Positions 1 to 7,898 of a stretch of DNA of 64,000 nt are shown here, in pieces; the first letter of the stretch is position 1, and the number at the start of each line of letters is the position of its first letter. Under the pieces are notes generated by a model. That model was not told the DNA's origin. It searched no databases and saw only the letters and a program-made list of their open reading frames with translations. The position numbers and the translations under genes are program-made. Source of the DNA: Microbacterium murale (lineage in GTDB: Bacteria > Actinomycetota > Actinomycetes > Actinomycetales > Microbacteriaceae); assembly GCF_030815955.1 (NCBI RefSeq), contig NZ_JAUSXK010000001.1, positions 1,736,001 through 1,800,000 of the forward strand. The letters run 5' to 3'.

Positions 1-528
1 ACCGTCACCAAGGACGATTCGGGCGAGAAGTGGGTCACCGAGGCCGGCATCAACCCGCCGGTCGATCCAGAGCCCGAGGTTCCGGCGAAGATCGAGTTGA
101 GCGCGACCTCGGTCGTCGCGGGAGAGAGGATCTCGGTCTCCGGCACCGGCTTCGCCGAGGGCGCAGAACTCGAGATCGAACTGCGTTCGACGCCGGTGAC
201 GGTCGGCACGGCGACGGCAGGTGCCGATGGCTCATTCACCACCGCAGTGACCATTCCGAAGGCCACACCAGCGGGTTCGCACACGCTCGCGGTCATCCTT
301 CCCGACGGCACTGAGGTGACGGCCGGCGTCACCGTCGCTGTCGCCGGTGGCGGCGCGGATCCCGGTGCCGGCAACGGCTCAGGGGGCGGCTCGGTAGGTG
401 GATCATCCGGTGATGGCGATCTGGCCACCACCGGCGCCGACAGCACCGGACTCATCCTCGGTGCCGTAGTGCTGCTCGCTCTGGGCCTCGGCCTCTTCGC
501 GATGCGGCGCCGCCGGCACGCGGAGTAG
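1..528 (+). CDS. C-terminal part of a sortase-anchored surface protein (partial, enters from the left edge)
   Basis: The frame is open from the first base, so the gene begins outside the window and only 175 residues are visible. Residues about 30-115 look like a single beta-sandwich (Ig-like) repeat with the pattern SGTGFAEGAELEIEL and a GADGSF turn. A Gly/Ser-rich linker follows. The end is a textbook cell-wall sorting signal: LATTG, a hydrophobic stretch (LILGAVVLLALGLGLF) and a basic tail (RRRRHAE). LATTG matches the LAxTG type used by class E sortases rather than LPxTG, and a class E sortase gene lies at 46178-46978. The full function is unknown. A hairpin terminator follows directly. Confidence 0.85.
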   Translation, partial: TVTKDDSGEKWVTEAGINPPVDPEPEVPAKIELSATSVVAGERISVSGTGFAEGAELEIELRSTPVTVGTATAGADGSFTTAVTIPKATPAGSHTLAVILPDGTEVTAGVTVAVAGGGADPGAGNGSGGGSVGGSSGDGDLATTGADSTGLILGAVVLLALGLGLFAMRRRRHAE

Positions 529-545
529 CCAACGCGTCTCTATGG

Positions 546-577
546 TGCGCCGTCGGGGCTCGGTCCCCGGCGGCGCA
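546..577 (+). terminator. Rho-independent-type hairpin after the surface protein gene
   Basis: Thirteen-base-pair stem (one G-T wobble) with a 6-base loop, starting 18 bases after the stop codon. There is no clean T-run after it, which is common in high-GC actinobacteria. Confidence 0.55.
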
Positions 578-630
578 TCGTCGTCCTCGGGGGCGCATCG
601 TCGTTCCCGGCAGGAGTGCAGGGCGGGCGC

Positions 631-915
631 TCAGCGCCCTGTCAGGTCACGCATCTCCCTGGCATGCCGGCGGATCATCGACATCAGGCTCGTCGACAGA
701 ATGAACGCACCGACAGCGGCGATCCCGATGAGAACCCAGATACCCTGCTCCGGGTCGATAAGCCCCAGCACGAAGATCAGGATCGCTGCGGCCGCGAGCG
801 CGAGCCCTTCGACGAGGCCGAAGGTGACGAAGAACCGTGTCTGACGCTGCTGGTGCTGCCGCCTCAGCTCATCGACACGATGATCGTTCGAACTGCCGTT
901 CAGCGAGTAGCTCAT
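631..915 (-). CDS. Small two-helix membrane protein, function unknown
   Basis: 94 residues. A polar, basic N-terminus (about residues 1-27) is followed by two hydrophobic segments (about 28-51 and 58-80) separated by a short DPEQG turn, then a basic tail (RRHAREMRDLTGR). This is the shape of a small integral membrane protein; I do not recognise a family. The start is well supported: TACGCT (922-927) lies exactly six bases before the ATG, the spacing expected for a leaderless transcript, and there is no ribosome site. It is transcribed towards the end of the surface protein gene. Confidence 0.7.
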   Translation of the reverse strand: MSYSLNGSSNDHRVDELRRQHQQRQTRFFVTFGLVEGLALAAAAILIFVLGLIDPEQGIWVLIGIAAVGAFILSTSLMSMIRRHAREMRDLTGR

Positions 916-939
916 GCCGGAAGCGTAGCGGGCGTCGTC

Positions 940-1992
940 TCAGGCCGGGTCGCCCTGCACCGGACCTTCCGTGTTCGGCTTCCAACCCAGCGCCGGTGCG
1001 ACATGGGTCGCGAACGACTCCAGCACGTGCAGGTTGTAGTCGACACCCAGCTGGTTGGGGATGGTGAGCATGAGCGTATCGGCAGCCATCACGGCCTCAT
1101 CAGCAAGAAGCTGCTCGATCAGCACATCCGGCTCCGCGGCATATGTCTTGCCGAATGTCGAGCGGAAGCCGTCGATGATGCCGACCTGGTCACCGTTCTC
1201 GGCGCTGCGGAGGCCGAAGTACGCCCGATCCATGTCATTGATCAGCGGGAACACGCTGCGACTGACCGAGACTCGTGGCGAACCGGTGTGACCTGCGGCC
1301 TTGTACGCCGCTCGATACAGGTCGATCTGCTCACGCTGCAGCTCGTGGAACTGCGCGCCGGTCGCTTCGGTGAGGAGCGTGGAGCTCATCATGTTGAGGC
1401 CCTTGCGGCCGGTGTCCTCAGCTGTTGCACGCGAACCCGATCCCCACCAGATGTGATCGCGCAGCGTCTCCGATCGCGGCTCGATGGCCAGGTACCGCCC
1501 CTCGCCGACCTGTTGCGGGTCGCCCTGGACCACACCGGCGCCATCGATCGCCTCGAGGAACAGGTCGAACTTGTCCCGTGCGAGATCGGCACCGCGCGGG
1601 TCTTCCGAACCGACGTACCCGAACGCTTCGTAACCGCGGAGTGCGGTCTCGGGTGAACCACGGCTCACGCCCAGCGCTATGCGGCCGCGGGCGATGAGAT
1701 CGAGGGCTGCGGCCTCTTCGGCGAACTGCAGCGGGTTCTCGTACCGCATGTCGATGACACCAGTACCGACCTCGATGCGCTCGGTCTTCGCCGCCATCGC
1801 AGCCAGCAGCGGCATGGGAGACGCCGCCTGGCGGGCGAAGTGGTGCACGCGCACGTATGCGCCGTTGACGCCGAGCTGATCAGCCCCGACCGTGAGGTCG
1901 ATCGTCTGGTGCAGCATGTCGCCGGCGGTGCGAGTGCCAGAACCGGCGACGGGTGCGTAGTGCCCGAACGAGAGGAATCCGAAAGCCTTCAT
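940..1992 (-). CDS. LLM-class flavin-dependent oxidoreductase (luciferase-like monooxygenase)
   Basis: 350 residues, the usual length for this family. The N-terminus (FGFLSFGHYAP, then a substrate/flavin-pocket stretch with GAYVRVHHFA) and the TERIEVGTGVIDMRYENP block are typical of bacterial luciferase-like TIM-barrel enzymes using reduced FMN or F420. DLIARGRIALGVSRGSPE is the conserved loop after strand 4. The substrate cannot be inferred. A striking set of four repeated half-sites (2062-2151) sits just upstream, so the gene may be controlled by a DNA-binding protein acting there. Confidence 0.85.
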   Translation of the reverse strand: MKAFGFLSFGHYAPVAGSGTRTAGDMLHQTIDLTVGADQLGVNGAYVRVHHFARQAASPMPLLAAMAAKTERIEVGTGVIDMRYENPLQFAEEAAALDLIARGRIALGVSRGSPETALRGYEAFGYVGSEDPRGADLARDKFDLFLEAIDGAGVVQGDPQQVGEGRYLAIEPRSETLRDHIWWGSGSRATAEDTGRKGLNMMSSTLLTEATGAQFHELQREQIDLYRAAYKAAGHTGSPRVSVSRSVFPLINDMDRAYFGLRSAENGDQVGIIDGFRSTFGKTYAAEPDVLIEQLLADEAVMAADTLMLTIPNQLGVDYNLHVLESFATHVAPALGWKPNTEGPVQGDPA

Positions 1993-2061
1993 GCTCTATG
2001 CAACCGAATGGATGCTGCGTGCATTCCCATCCAGCCGGCGAGGCTGCCGGGGTGGGACGGC

Positions 2062-2151
2062 TCGCACGAATCGGAGGAGATCGCACGAAACGGAGGACCG
2101 GATGCCCGGACGTCATCCTCCGGATCACGCGAAGTCCTCCGGTTCACGCGG
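2062..2151. repeat. Four-copy 17-bp repeat: two direct copies facing two inverted copies
   Basis: Copies at 2062-2078 and 2081-2097 (TCGCACGAANCGGAGGA) and, on the other strand, at 2116-2132 and 2135-2151. Consensus is YCGCRYGAANCGGAGGA. Both pairs have a 19-base period and the pairs face each other. The element lies between the 3' end of the methyltransferase gene and the 5' end of the oxidoreductase gene, both on the minus strand. It could be a multi-site operator or an elaborate hairpin. Confidence 0.7.
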
Positions 2152-2158
2152 CACCAGG

Positions 2159-3691
2159 TCAGCCCGCAACCAGGAACCCGTCCCGCACGAGCTGGCGGAT
2201 GCGGGGTTCGAGGTCATTCCACAGGTCGACGAGAGGCACCTCGAAGAGGTCGGCGAGGGCCGACACGATCTGGGTGACGCTGAGTTCGCCGTCACACGCG
2301 CCGACGAAGCCGGCGAGCGCCGAATCCACCGACACCGTGCGGCCGAGCCCTCCGCCCTGGCGCAGCTCGATCACACTCGGGTCGTCATCACCTGGCATGA
2401 AATGCCGCGCCTCGGTCACATCCCCGGCGGTGATGAGGGTGTGCGGGATGCCGTCGGCCAAAGAGTCGTGCGCGGCGAGCCCTTCGCCCAGCGCACGGCC
2501 AGGGGCCGACAGCGGCTGCGACACCGTCTCGAAACGGCGCAGGCGCGAAGGCACCGGATCTGCTGGACGACGCAGCAGCACATACCCGAAGCCGATCGCA
2601 GTGACGTCGCGCTCCGCGAAATCATCGAGCCAGGCCTCCAGCATCCGTCCGAAGGCATCCTCGCGAGGGGTTGTGCCGCCGTCGCGGATCCACAACTCGG
2701 CATAGCCGAGCGGCGTGAGTTCTTCGCGCTGGATCACCCAGACATCGAGCGACGGATCTATCCATGACTCGAGGCGAGCGAGACCCGTGGTCTTGGGACG
2801 CGACTCCCAGTTGCCGAGCAGCTGGGCGATCCCGCCGGGCGTGAGGTGCGAGGGAACATCGCGCACGAACTGCTCCACCAGCGCGTCGCCGATCAGCCCA
2901 CCGTCCCGGTATTCATACGCCGTCACACCGTCGACGCGCGGGGTGATGACGAACGGCGGATTGGAGACGATCAGGTCGAACGCCTCTCCGGCCACAGGCT
3001 CGAACATGCTGCCCTGCCGGAAGGTCACATTGTTCACGCCGTTCAGACGCGCGTTGAGCTCGGCGAACGCCAGTGCTCGTGCCGAGATGTCGGTGGCGAC
3101 GACCTCTCCCGCATGACGAGACACGAGTAGGGCCTGGATGCCGCATCCGGTCCCTAGATCCAGGGCACGGCCGACGGACACGGGCACGATCAGCTCTGCC
3201 AGCGTTCGCGACGCTCCGCCGACACCGAGCACGTGGTCGGCGGGCAGCGCCGTACCGAGCGCGAGCTCGTCGAGGTCGCTGGCGATCCACCATTCGCCGA
3301 TGCCGTCCGCGTCCACGAACGATTGCGGCCGGATGAGCGCCGAAGGCACGACATCCTCTTCGAGAGCCCCATCATCGCTGGATACGGCGGCGAGTCCGAG
3401 AGCGATCAGACCGTCCACACCCAGCCGTGGCAGCGCTGCTGCGACCAGCTGGTGCGGCTGCGGCATCCCGAGCACGAAGAGGCGACCGAGCGTCGCCAGC
3501 GCGCCCACATCCCGCGCGATCGCGCGCAGCAGGGGTTCGCGAACGCCCCGACCGAGCGCATCATCGGCCTCTTCGCCCCAGAGGCGCCGCAGTGGCTCGG
3601 AACGGAAGTCGGCAGCATCCAGATCCGCAGCCAGTGCGGCAGCGAGAGACGGATCGGGCGTGGGTGGGAGCGCGTCGGACACGGCCGTCAC
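2159..3691 (-). CDS. Class I SAM-dependent methyltransferase with HemK/RsmC-like NPPF motif
   Basis: 510 residues from the GTG at 3691, chosen because GAAGG lies eight bases upstream; the open frame runs 20 codons further but without a ribosome site. Residues about 178-185 read DLGTGCGI (SAM motif I), 198-202 VATDI (motif II acidic residue) and 244-247 NPPF, the catalytic tetrapeptide of N-methyltransferases acting on planar amide or base nitrogens. The N-terminal ~170 residues resemble the substrate-recognition part found in actinobacterial relatives, and the C-terminal ~180 residues are a further conserved extension. The target (glutamine, rRNA base or other) is not identifiable here. Confidence 0.85.
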   Translation of the reverse strand: MTAVSDALPPTPDPSLAAALAADLDAADFRSEPLRRLWGEEADDALGRGVREPLLRAIARDVGALATLGRLFVLGMPQPHQLVAAALPRLGVDGLIALGLAAVSSDDGALEEDVVPSALIRPQSFVDADGIGEWWIASDLDELALGTALPADHVLGVGGASRTLAELIVPVSVGRALDLGTGCGIQALLVSRHAGEVVATDISARALAFAELNARLNGVNNVTFRQGSMFEPVAGEAFDLIVSNPPFVITPRVDGVTAYEYRDGGLIGDALVEQFVRDVPSHLTPGGIAQLLGNWESRPKTTGLARLESWIDPSLDVWVIQREELTPLGYAELWIRDGGTTPREDAFGRMLEAWLDDFAERDVTAIGFGYVLLRRPADPVPSRLRRFETVSQPLSAPGRALGEGLAAHDSLADGIPHTLITAGDVTEARHFMPGDDDPSVIELRQGGGLGRTVSVDSALAGFVGACDGELSVTQIVSALADLFEVPLVDLWNDLEPRIRQLVRDGFLVAG

Positions 3692-3754
3692 TCTACGCGC
3701 CTTCAGGGTTCCCCTACCCCACCCGCTTAGAATCACAGGGTCACAACTCACGGG

Positions 3755-3793
3755 ATGACCGCCGCGGTGCCCGAGGAAGACCAGAGACGTTGA
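3755..3793 (+). other. 12-codon ORF whose stop overlaps the start of the DUF6049 gene
   Basis: ATG at 3755 encodes MTAAVPEEDQRR and stops at TGA 3791-3793, which overlaps the TTG start (3790-3792) of the next gene as TTGA. A TAGAAT hexamer (3728-3733) lies upstream on the same strand. It could be a coupling leader or simply chance. Confidence 0.3.
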
Positions 3794-5883
3794 TCACCCC
3801 CCGATTCAGCCGTCGTGTGCGCGCGCAGCGCCGTGCACGCGGTGCCGTGGTGTTCGCGCTGGCCGCCGCGCTCATCGCCGCTCCCCAGCTGATCTCAGTG
3901 ACACCGGCCGTCGCTGCCGAAGAAGCGCCCGAGGACGGCACCGTCGAGGTCTCACTCACGACGGGTGTGCACGGGGTATCGCAGCCCGGTTCACCTCTGC
4001 TGACCACCGTCACGATCGACAACGGCACCCGGGAGGAGCTCTCCCCCGGTCTGGTGAGCGTCGAACTGAATCGCACCGCTCTCGCGGACGGCGCCGCACT
4101 CACGGCGTGGCTCGATTCCGGACAGACTCAGGGCACGTTCTCATCGCTCGGAATCGAGGAATCGGAAGCGGTCGCGGCATCCGAAACCTCCACGACCTCG
4201 GTGTTGACCCCGGTCGGCGTGCTCGGCGCGCTGCCCGCAGGTGTCTACCCGATCCGTGTCAGCCTCGCTGCGAATGCCGGGTCGGCCATGACGCCGCCCA
4301 CCGGCCAGAGCGTGCTGATCATCGAGGGCGGTACCGCTGCGCAGGTGACAGTGCTCGTGCCAGTGACGGCGACGCCGGCCGACGGTGGTCTGCTCACGGC
4401 TGAAGAGCTCACCGCGCTCACAGCCCCGGACGGCGCTCTCACCGCTCAGCTCGACGGTGTCGCCGGCACCTCAGCAGCGCTCGCTGTCGACCCGCTGATC
4501 CCTGCCGCGATCCGCGCGCTCGGCACCGCAGCGCCGGCCAGCGCACTCGGATGGCTGAACCGACTCGAGGTGCTCCCCAATGATCGGTTCGCGCTGCAAG
4601 CCGGAGACGCGGATGCGACCACGCAGTCGCGCGCGGACCTCCCCGAACTCCTGACTCCTCTGCCGCTCGCCTCTTATATGGATCCGAAGAACTTCGCCGC
4701 GACGGCGACGCCGACACCGGATCCCACTTCTTCCGCGACACCCACCCCGTCTCCGACGCCGACTGAGCCCGAGTTGCCGACCGACGCCGAGCTGATGGCC
4801 ATCGAGCAGACGGCACCCGCCGTGCTGTGGCCGACGGCGGGGATCGACACTGCAGATCTCACGAAGTTCAATGAGTGGATGTCTGCAGATGTGACGACGA
4901 TCATCCTGCCGTCGACCTCGATCGCCGCCCCCACTGGCGCTGTCGTCGACATAGACGGTAGTCGTGTGCTCGTGATGGACGCGGCTGCCTCTGCCGCCCT
5001 CTCGGATGCCGCCGCGGCGGTGGATGACGGAGCCCGCGAGCGCGAGATCGCCGAAGGCATCGCTCATCTCGCGCTGACCGGCCCCTCGCCGACGCTGCTG
5101 GTCGGGCTCGACCGGGATGAGAGCCGTACGGCGGAGGCCCTGCGCGAGACCATCCTGTCGGTGTCATCGATCGGCGATCCGACCGATTTCAGCACGTTGC
5201 GCACCACGTCACCGCAGTCGGCGACCCTCCGAGTGTCGGAATCGGATGCCGCGGAATCATCCGATCGCGCAGCCCTTCTGAACACGCTCATCTCCGACGA
5301 GTCGCGCCTGACCGACTTCGCGACGATCCTCCACGATCCGCTCGTGCTGCTCTCACCGGAGCGACTCCAGTTGCTGCGTCTTCTGGGTGTCGCGGATGCC
5401 GATGCGTACACCGCTGCGGTGGTCACGCACCGGACCGCGACGACGGCGACGCTCGACGCGGTGGGGGTGCAGGAGCCGAGCCCCATCCAGCTCTTCACAT
5501 CAGCGGCCCCGCTGCCGGTGTGGGTGCGCAACGACCTGCCCTGGCCGGTCAACGTGCAACTCACGGCGACGCCCTCCGATGCCAGGCTCGATGTCCAGCC
5601 GTCCACGGAGGTCGCCGCCGGCGCGGCCAGCAACACTCGCGTCAAGGTGCCGGTGGAAGCTCGTGTGGGAAGCGGTTCGCTCAGCGTGCACTTCTCACTC
5701 GCTTCGCCCACTGGAGTGCCGATCGGCACCGATCAGACCGCCTCGGTCACTGTGCGCGCCGAATGGGAGACCATCGGCCTCGGCATCCTCGGCGGCGTCA
5801 TCGCGTTGCTGTTCGTTCTCGGCATCGTTCGCACTGTCGTGCGACGGCGCCGGGATGCTGCGGATGCAGGCTCTTCGGATTGA
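3790..5883 (+). CDS. DUF6049-family envelope protein (Rv3909-like), signal peptide plus C-terminal anchor
   Basis: 697 residues from TTG 3790. The first ~45 residues are a basic stretch, a hydrophobic core (GAVVFALAAALIAAPQLI) and an AVAAEE cleavage region. A long extracytoplasmic part follows, including a Pro/Thr-rich insert (residues ~300-325, TPTPDPTSS, TPTPSPTPTEPE). The conserved C-terminal block (VRNDLPWPVNVQL, VPVEARVGSGSLSV) precedes a transmembrane helix (about 665-685) and a basic tail. This protein lies upstream of trxB near the origin in many actinobacteria, usually followed by the lipid II flippase gene murJ. Here murJ is absent and trxB follows after a 201-base gap. The role is presumed to be in the cell envelope; biochemistry is unknown. 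Confidence 0.8.
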   Translation: MITPRFSRRVRAQRRARGAVVFALAAALIAAPQLISVTPAVAAEEAPEDGTVEVSLTTGVHGVSQPGSPLLTTVTIDNGTREELSPGLVSVELNRTALADGAALTAWLDSGQTQGTFSSLGIEESEAVAASETSTTSVLTPVGVLGALPAGVYPIRVSLAANAGSAMTPPTGQSVLIIEGGTAAQVTVLVPVTATPADGGLLTAEELTALTAPDGALTAQLDGVAGTSAALAVDPLIPAAIRALGTAAPASALGWLNRLEVLPNDRFALQAGDADATTQSRADLPELLTPLPLASYMDPKNFAATATPTPDPTSSATPTPSPTPTEPELPTDAELMAIEQTAPAVLWPTAGIDTADLTKFNEWMSADVTTIILPSTSIAAPTGAVVDIDGSRVLVMDAAASAALSDAAAAVDDGAREREIAEGIAHLALTGPSPTLLVGLDRDESRTAEALRETILSVSSIGDPTDFSTLRTTSPQSATLRVSESDAAESSDRAALLNTLISDESRLTDFATILHDPLVLLSPERLQLLRLLGVADADAYTAAVVTHRTATTATLDAVGVQEPSPIQLFTSAAPLPVWVRNDLPWPVNVQLTATPSDARLDVQPSTEVAAGAASNTRVKVPVEARVGSGSLSVHFSLASPTGVPIGTDQTASVTVRAEWETIGLGILGGVIALLFVLGIVRTVVRRRRDAADAGSSD

Positions 5884-6025
5884 TCGGGCGACAGAGAGGC
5901 CGTTGCACCCGCTCGCAATGAGCACAGGTCACGCTGCGACGCACCCCGCGCCGCCGACTCCTGCTTTCCGCTCCACGAAAGCGTGCAGCCTTCCGGGAAT
6001 GACTCGCGGTTACCATTGGTTGAAG

Positions 6026-6066
6026 CATTCGAAGCCAGCATCCTTCAGACCATTCGAAGCCGGCAT
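6026..6066. repeat. Pair of 16-bp direct repeats upstream of trxB
   Basis: CATTCGAAGCCAGCAT (6026-6041) and CATTCGAAGCCGGCAT (6051-6066) match at 15 of 16 bases with a 25-base period. They end 18 bases before the trxB start, so they fall in or near its promoter and could be an operator. Confidence 0.55.
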
Positions 6067-6084
6067 TTCTAAGACGGGGAGCAC

Positions 6085-7056
6085 ATGCGTCAGGTCATCA
6101 TCATCGGTTCGGGTCCTGCCGGATTCACGGCTGCCATCTATGCGGCGCGCGCCAATCTGAAGCCCCTTCTCATCGCGAGTTCCGTCGAGGTCGGTGGCGA
6201 GCTGATGAACACCACCGAGGTCGAGAACTACCCTGGATTCCCCGAGGGCATCCAGGGGCCGGAACTGATGGCGAAGTTCCAGGAGCAGGCCGAGAAGTTC
6301 GGCACCGAAGTCGTCTACGACGACGTCACCTCCCTCGAGCTCGACGGTCCGGTCAAGAAGCTCACCCTCGGCAGCGGCACCACGCACGAGGCCGCCACGA
6401 TCATCTACGCGACCGGCTCGGCATACCGCAAGCTCGGCATCGAGGGCGAAGAGCGTCTCTCCGGCTACGGCGTCTCCTGGTGCGCGACCTGCGACGGCTT
6501 CTTCTTCCGCGAGAAGAACATCGCGGTCGTCGGCGGCGGCGACTCGGCGATGGAGGAGGCGACCTTCCTCACCCGCTTCGCCGACAAGGTCTACATCATC
6601 CACCGCAAGGATTCGCTGCGTGCCTCGAAGATCATGCAGGAGCGCGCCTTCGCGAACGAGAAGATCGAGTTCATCTGGAACACCGAGGTCGCCGAGATCA
6701 CGGGTGCCGACAGCGTCAACGGCGTGAAGCTCCGCAACACCATCGACGGCACGACCAGCGAACTCGCGCTCGACGGGCTGTTCGTCGCCATCGGCAACGA
6801 CCCGCGCACGCACCTGGTCCACAACAAGCTCGAGCTCACTCCCGAAGGCACGATCTGGGTCGACGGACGCTCTTCGCGCACCTCGGTGCCCGGCGTCTTC
6901 GCTGCGGGCGACGTCATCGACCCGACCTACCGTCAGGCGATCACGGCAGCGGGCACCGGCACGGTTGCGGCGCTCGACGCCGAGCACTTCCTCGCGGATT
7001 TTGACGACGCCTCCGTGGAGTTCCCCGCGGCGGAGGCTGCGGCGATCATCGCCTGA
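6085..7056 (+). CDS. trxB: Thioredoxin-disulfide reductase (FAD/NADPH)
   Basis: 323 residues, the standard length of low-molecular-weight TrxB. FAD-binding GSGPAGFTAAIYAAR starts near residue 8. The redox-active pair is CATC (Cys133, Cys136) in SWCATCDG. The NADPH motif GGGDSAMEEA is at about 150-159 and the second FAD motif GVFAAGDVID is near residue 285. It transfers electrons from NADPH to thioredoxin; trxA follows 62 bases downstream, a likely operon. GGGAG precedes the ATG by three bases. The 5' region carries a direct repeat that could mediate stress control. Confidence 0.97.
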   Translation: MRQVIIIGSGPAGFTAAIYAARANLKPLLIASSVEVGGELMNTTEVENYPGFPEGIQGPELMAKFQEQAEKFGTEVVYDDVTSLELDGPVKKLTLGSGTTHEAATIIYATGSAYRKLGIEGEERLSGYGVSWCATCDGFFFREKNIAVVGGGDSAMEEATFLTRFADKVYIIHRKDSLRASKIMQERAFANEKIEFIWNTEVAEITGADSVNGVKLRNTIDGTTSELALDGLFVAIGNDPRTHLVHNKLELTPEGTIWVDGRSSRTSVPGVFAAGDVIDPTYRQAITAAGTGTVAALDAEHFLADFDDASVEFPAAEAAAIIA

Positions 7057-7118
7057 CGGGAACACTTTCAACTCACACGCTGTTGTAGCGGGTGAACCTC
7101 AATCCAAGGAGAAATCTG

Positions 7119-7442
7119 ATGACTGCCAAGGTAACGAGCCAGGCGACGTGGGACCAGGATGTGCTGCAGGCCGAAGGCCCCGTTCTGGTGGACTTCTGGG
7201 CTGAATGGTGTGGACCGTGTCGCATGGTCGCGCCGGTGCTCGACCAGATCCAGTCGGAGAACCCTGACAAGATCACGATCGTCAAGCTCAACGTCGACGA
7301 GAACCCCGAACTGGCCATGAAGTACCAGATCACGTCGATCCCGGCGATGAAGGTATTCCAGGGCGGCGAGGTCAAGACGACCATCATCGGCGCCAAGCCG
7401 AAGCCCGCGCTCGAGAAGGATCTCGCCGCGTTCATCGGTTGA
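7119..7442 (+). CDS. trxA: Thioredoxin
   Basis: 107 residues from the ATG at 7119, which has AAGGAG at an eight-base spacing; an in-frame GTG at 7092 would add nine residues but lacks a ribosome site. The active site WCGPC is at residues 30-34 and the cis-proline motif TSIPAMKVF is near residue 76. It is a cytoplasmic dithiol carrier reduced by TrxB, encoded just upstream. A strong terminator follows, so trxB-trxA forms a closed unit. Confidence 0.97.
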   Translation: MTAKVTSQATWDQDVLQAEGPVLVDFWAEWCGPCRMVAPVLDQIQSENPDKITIVKLNVDENPELAMKYQITSIPAMKVFQGGEVKTTIIGAKPKPALEKDLAAFIG

Positions 7443-7456
7443 TCGCGCAGTGATCG

Positions 7457-7494
7457 AAGGCCCGTCTCTCCACTCGGAGAGGCGGGCCTTTTCT
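7457..7494 (+). terminator. Strong terminator after trxA
   Basis: Fourteen-base-pair stem (7457-7470 with 7477-7490, one G-T wobble), 6-base loop, then TTTTCT. Confidence 0.9.
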
Positions 7495-7553
7495 ATATGC
7501 ACCTCACGGCATGCATTGGTTCGTGACGCCGTCCGAGCCGGTACCGCGCGGAT

Positions 7554-7889
7554 TCACTGCACGTCGGCGACGGTGGTATCCCACTTGCGGTGACGCGTCT
7601 CCACGCCGAGCAGGCGCCAGACAGCCGGCGTCAACTCCGGGTACTCGAGTGCGATCTGGCGCATGACGCGGTAGTTGCGCGTCGCGTTGGGGCGCACCCC
7701 GTCATTGGCTGCGATGTTGTCAGCGCGCAGCAGATAGACCACGAGTTCGTCGACACTGGGAAGATCTTCCATGAAGTCCCACGGGTCCTCACCGCTCAGC
7801 AGACGCTCCTGGATGAGAACAGCCAGTTCGTCGGCCGCCTCCGCCCTCAGAACTTCGAGGCTGGCACGGCGCGGAACGGCTTCTGACAT
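7554..7889 (-). CDS. Conserved small protein, function unknown
   Basis: 111 residues, predicted soluble and mixed alpha-helical, rich in Glu/Asp and Leu, with no signal peptide or membrane segment. I see no catalytic motif; the pattern NATRNYRVMRQIALEYPELTP looks like a helical interaction surface. The start is supported by TAGGCT (7896-7901) six bases before the ATG, indicating a leaderless transcript. That -10 hexamer overlaps the last codons of the transporter gene encoded upstream on the same strand. Confidence 0.65.
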   Translation of the reverse strand: MSEAVPRRASLEVLRAEAADELAVLIQERLLSGEDPWDFMEDLPSVDELVVYLLRADNIAANDGVRPNATRNYRVMRQIALEYPELTPAVWRLLGVETRHRKWDTTVADVQ

Positions 7890-7898
7890 ACCTCAAGC

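Noticed and set aside
616..1656. 346-codon plus-strand frame opposite the flavin oxidoreductase
   Set aside because: Antisense shadow of a clearly coding gene, with no start signal.
6010..7071. 353-codon minus-strand frame opposite trxB
   Set aside because: Antisense to a certain gene; composition typical of reversed high-GC codons.
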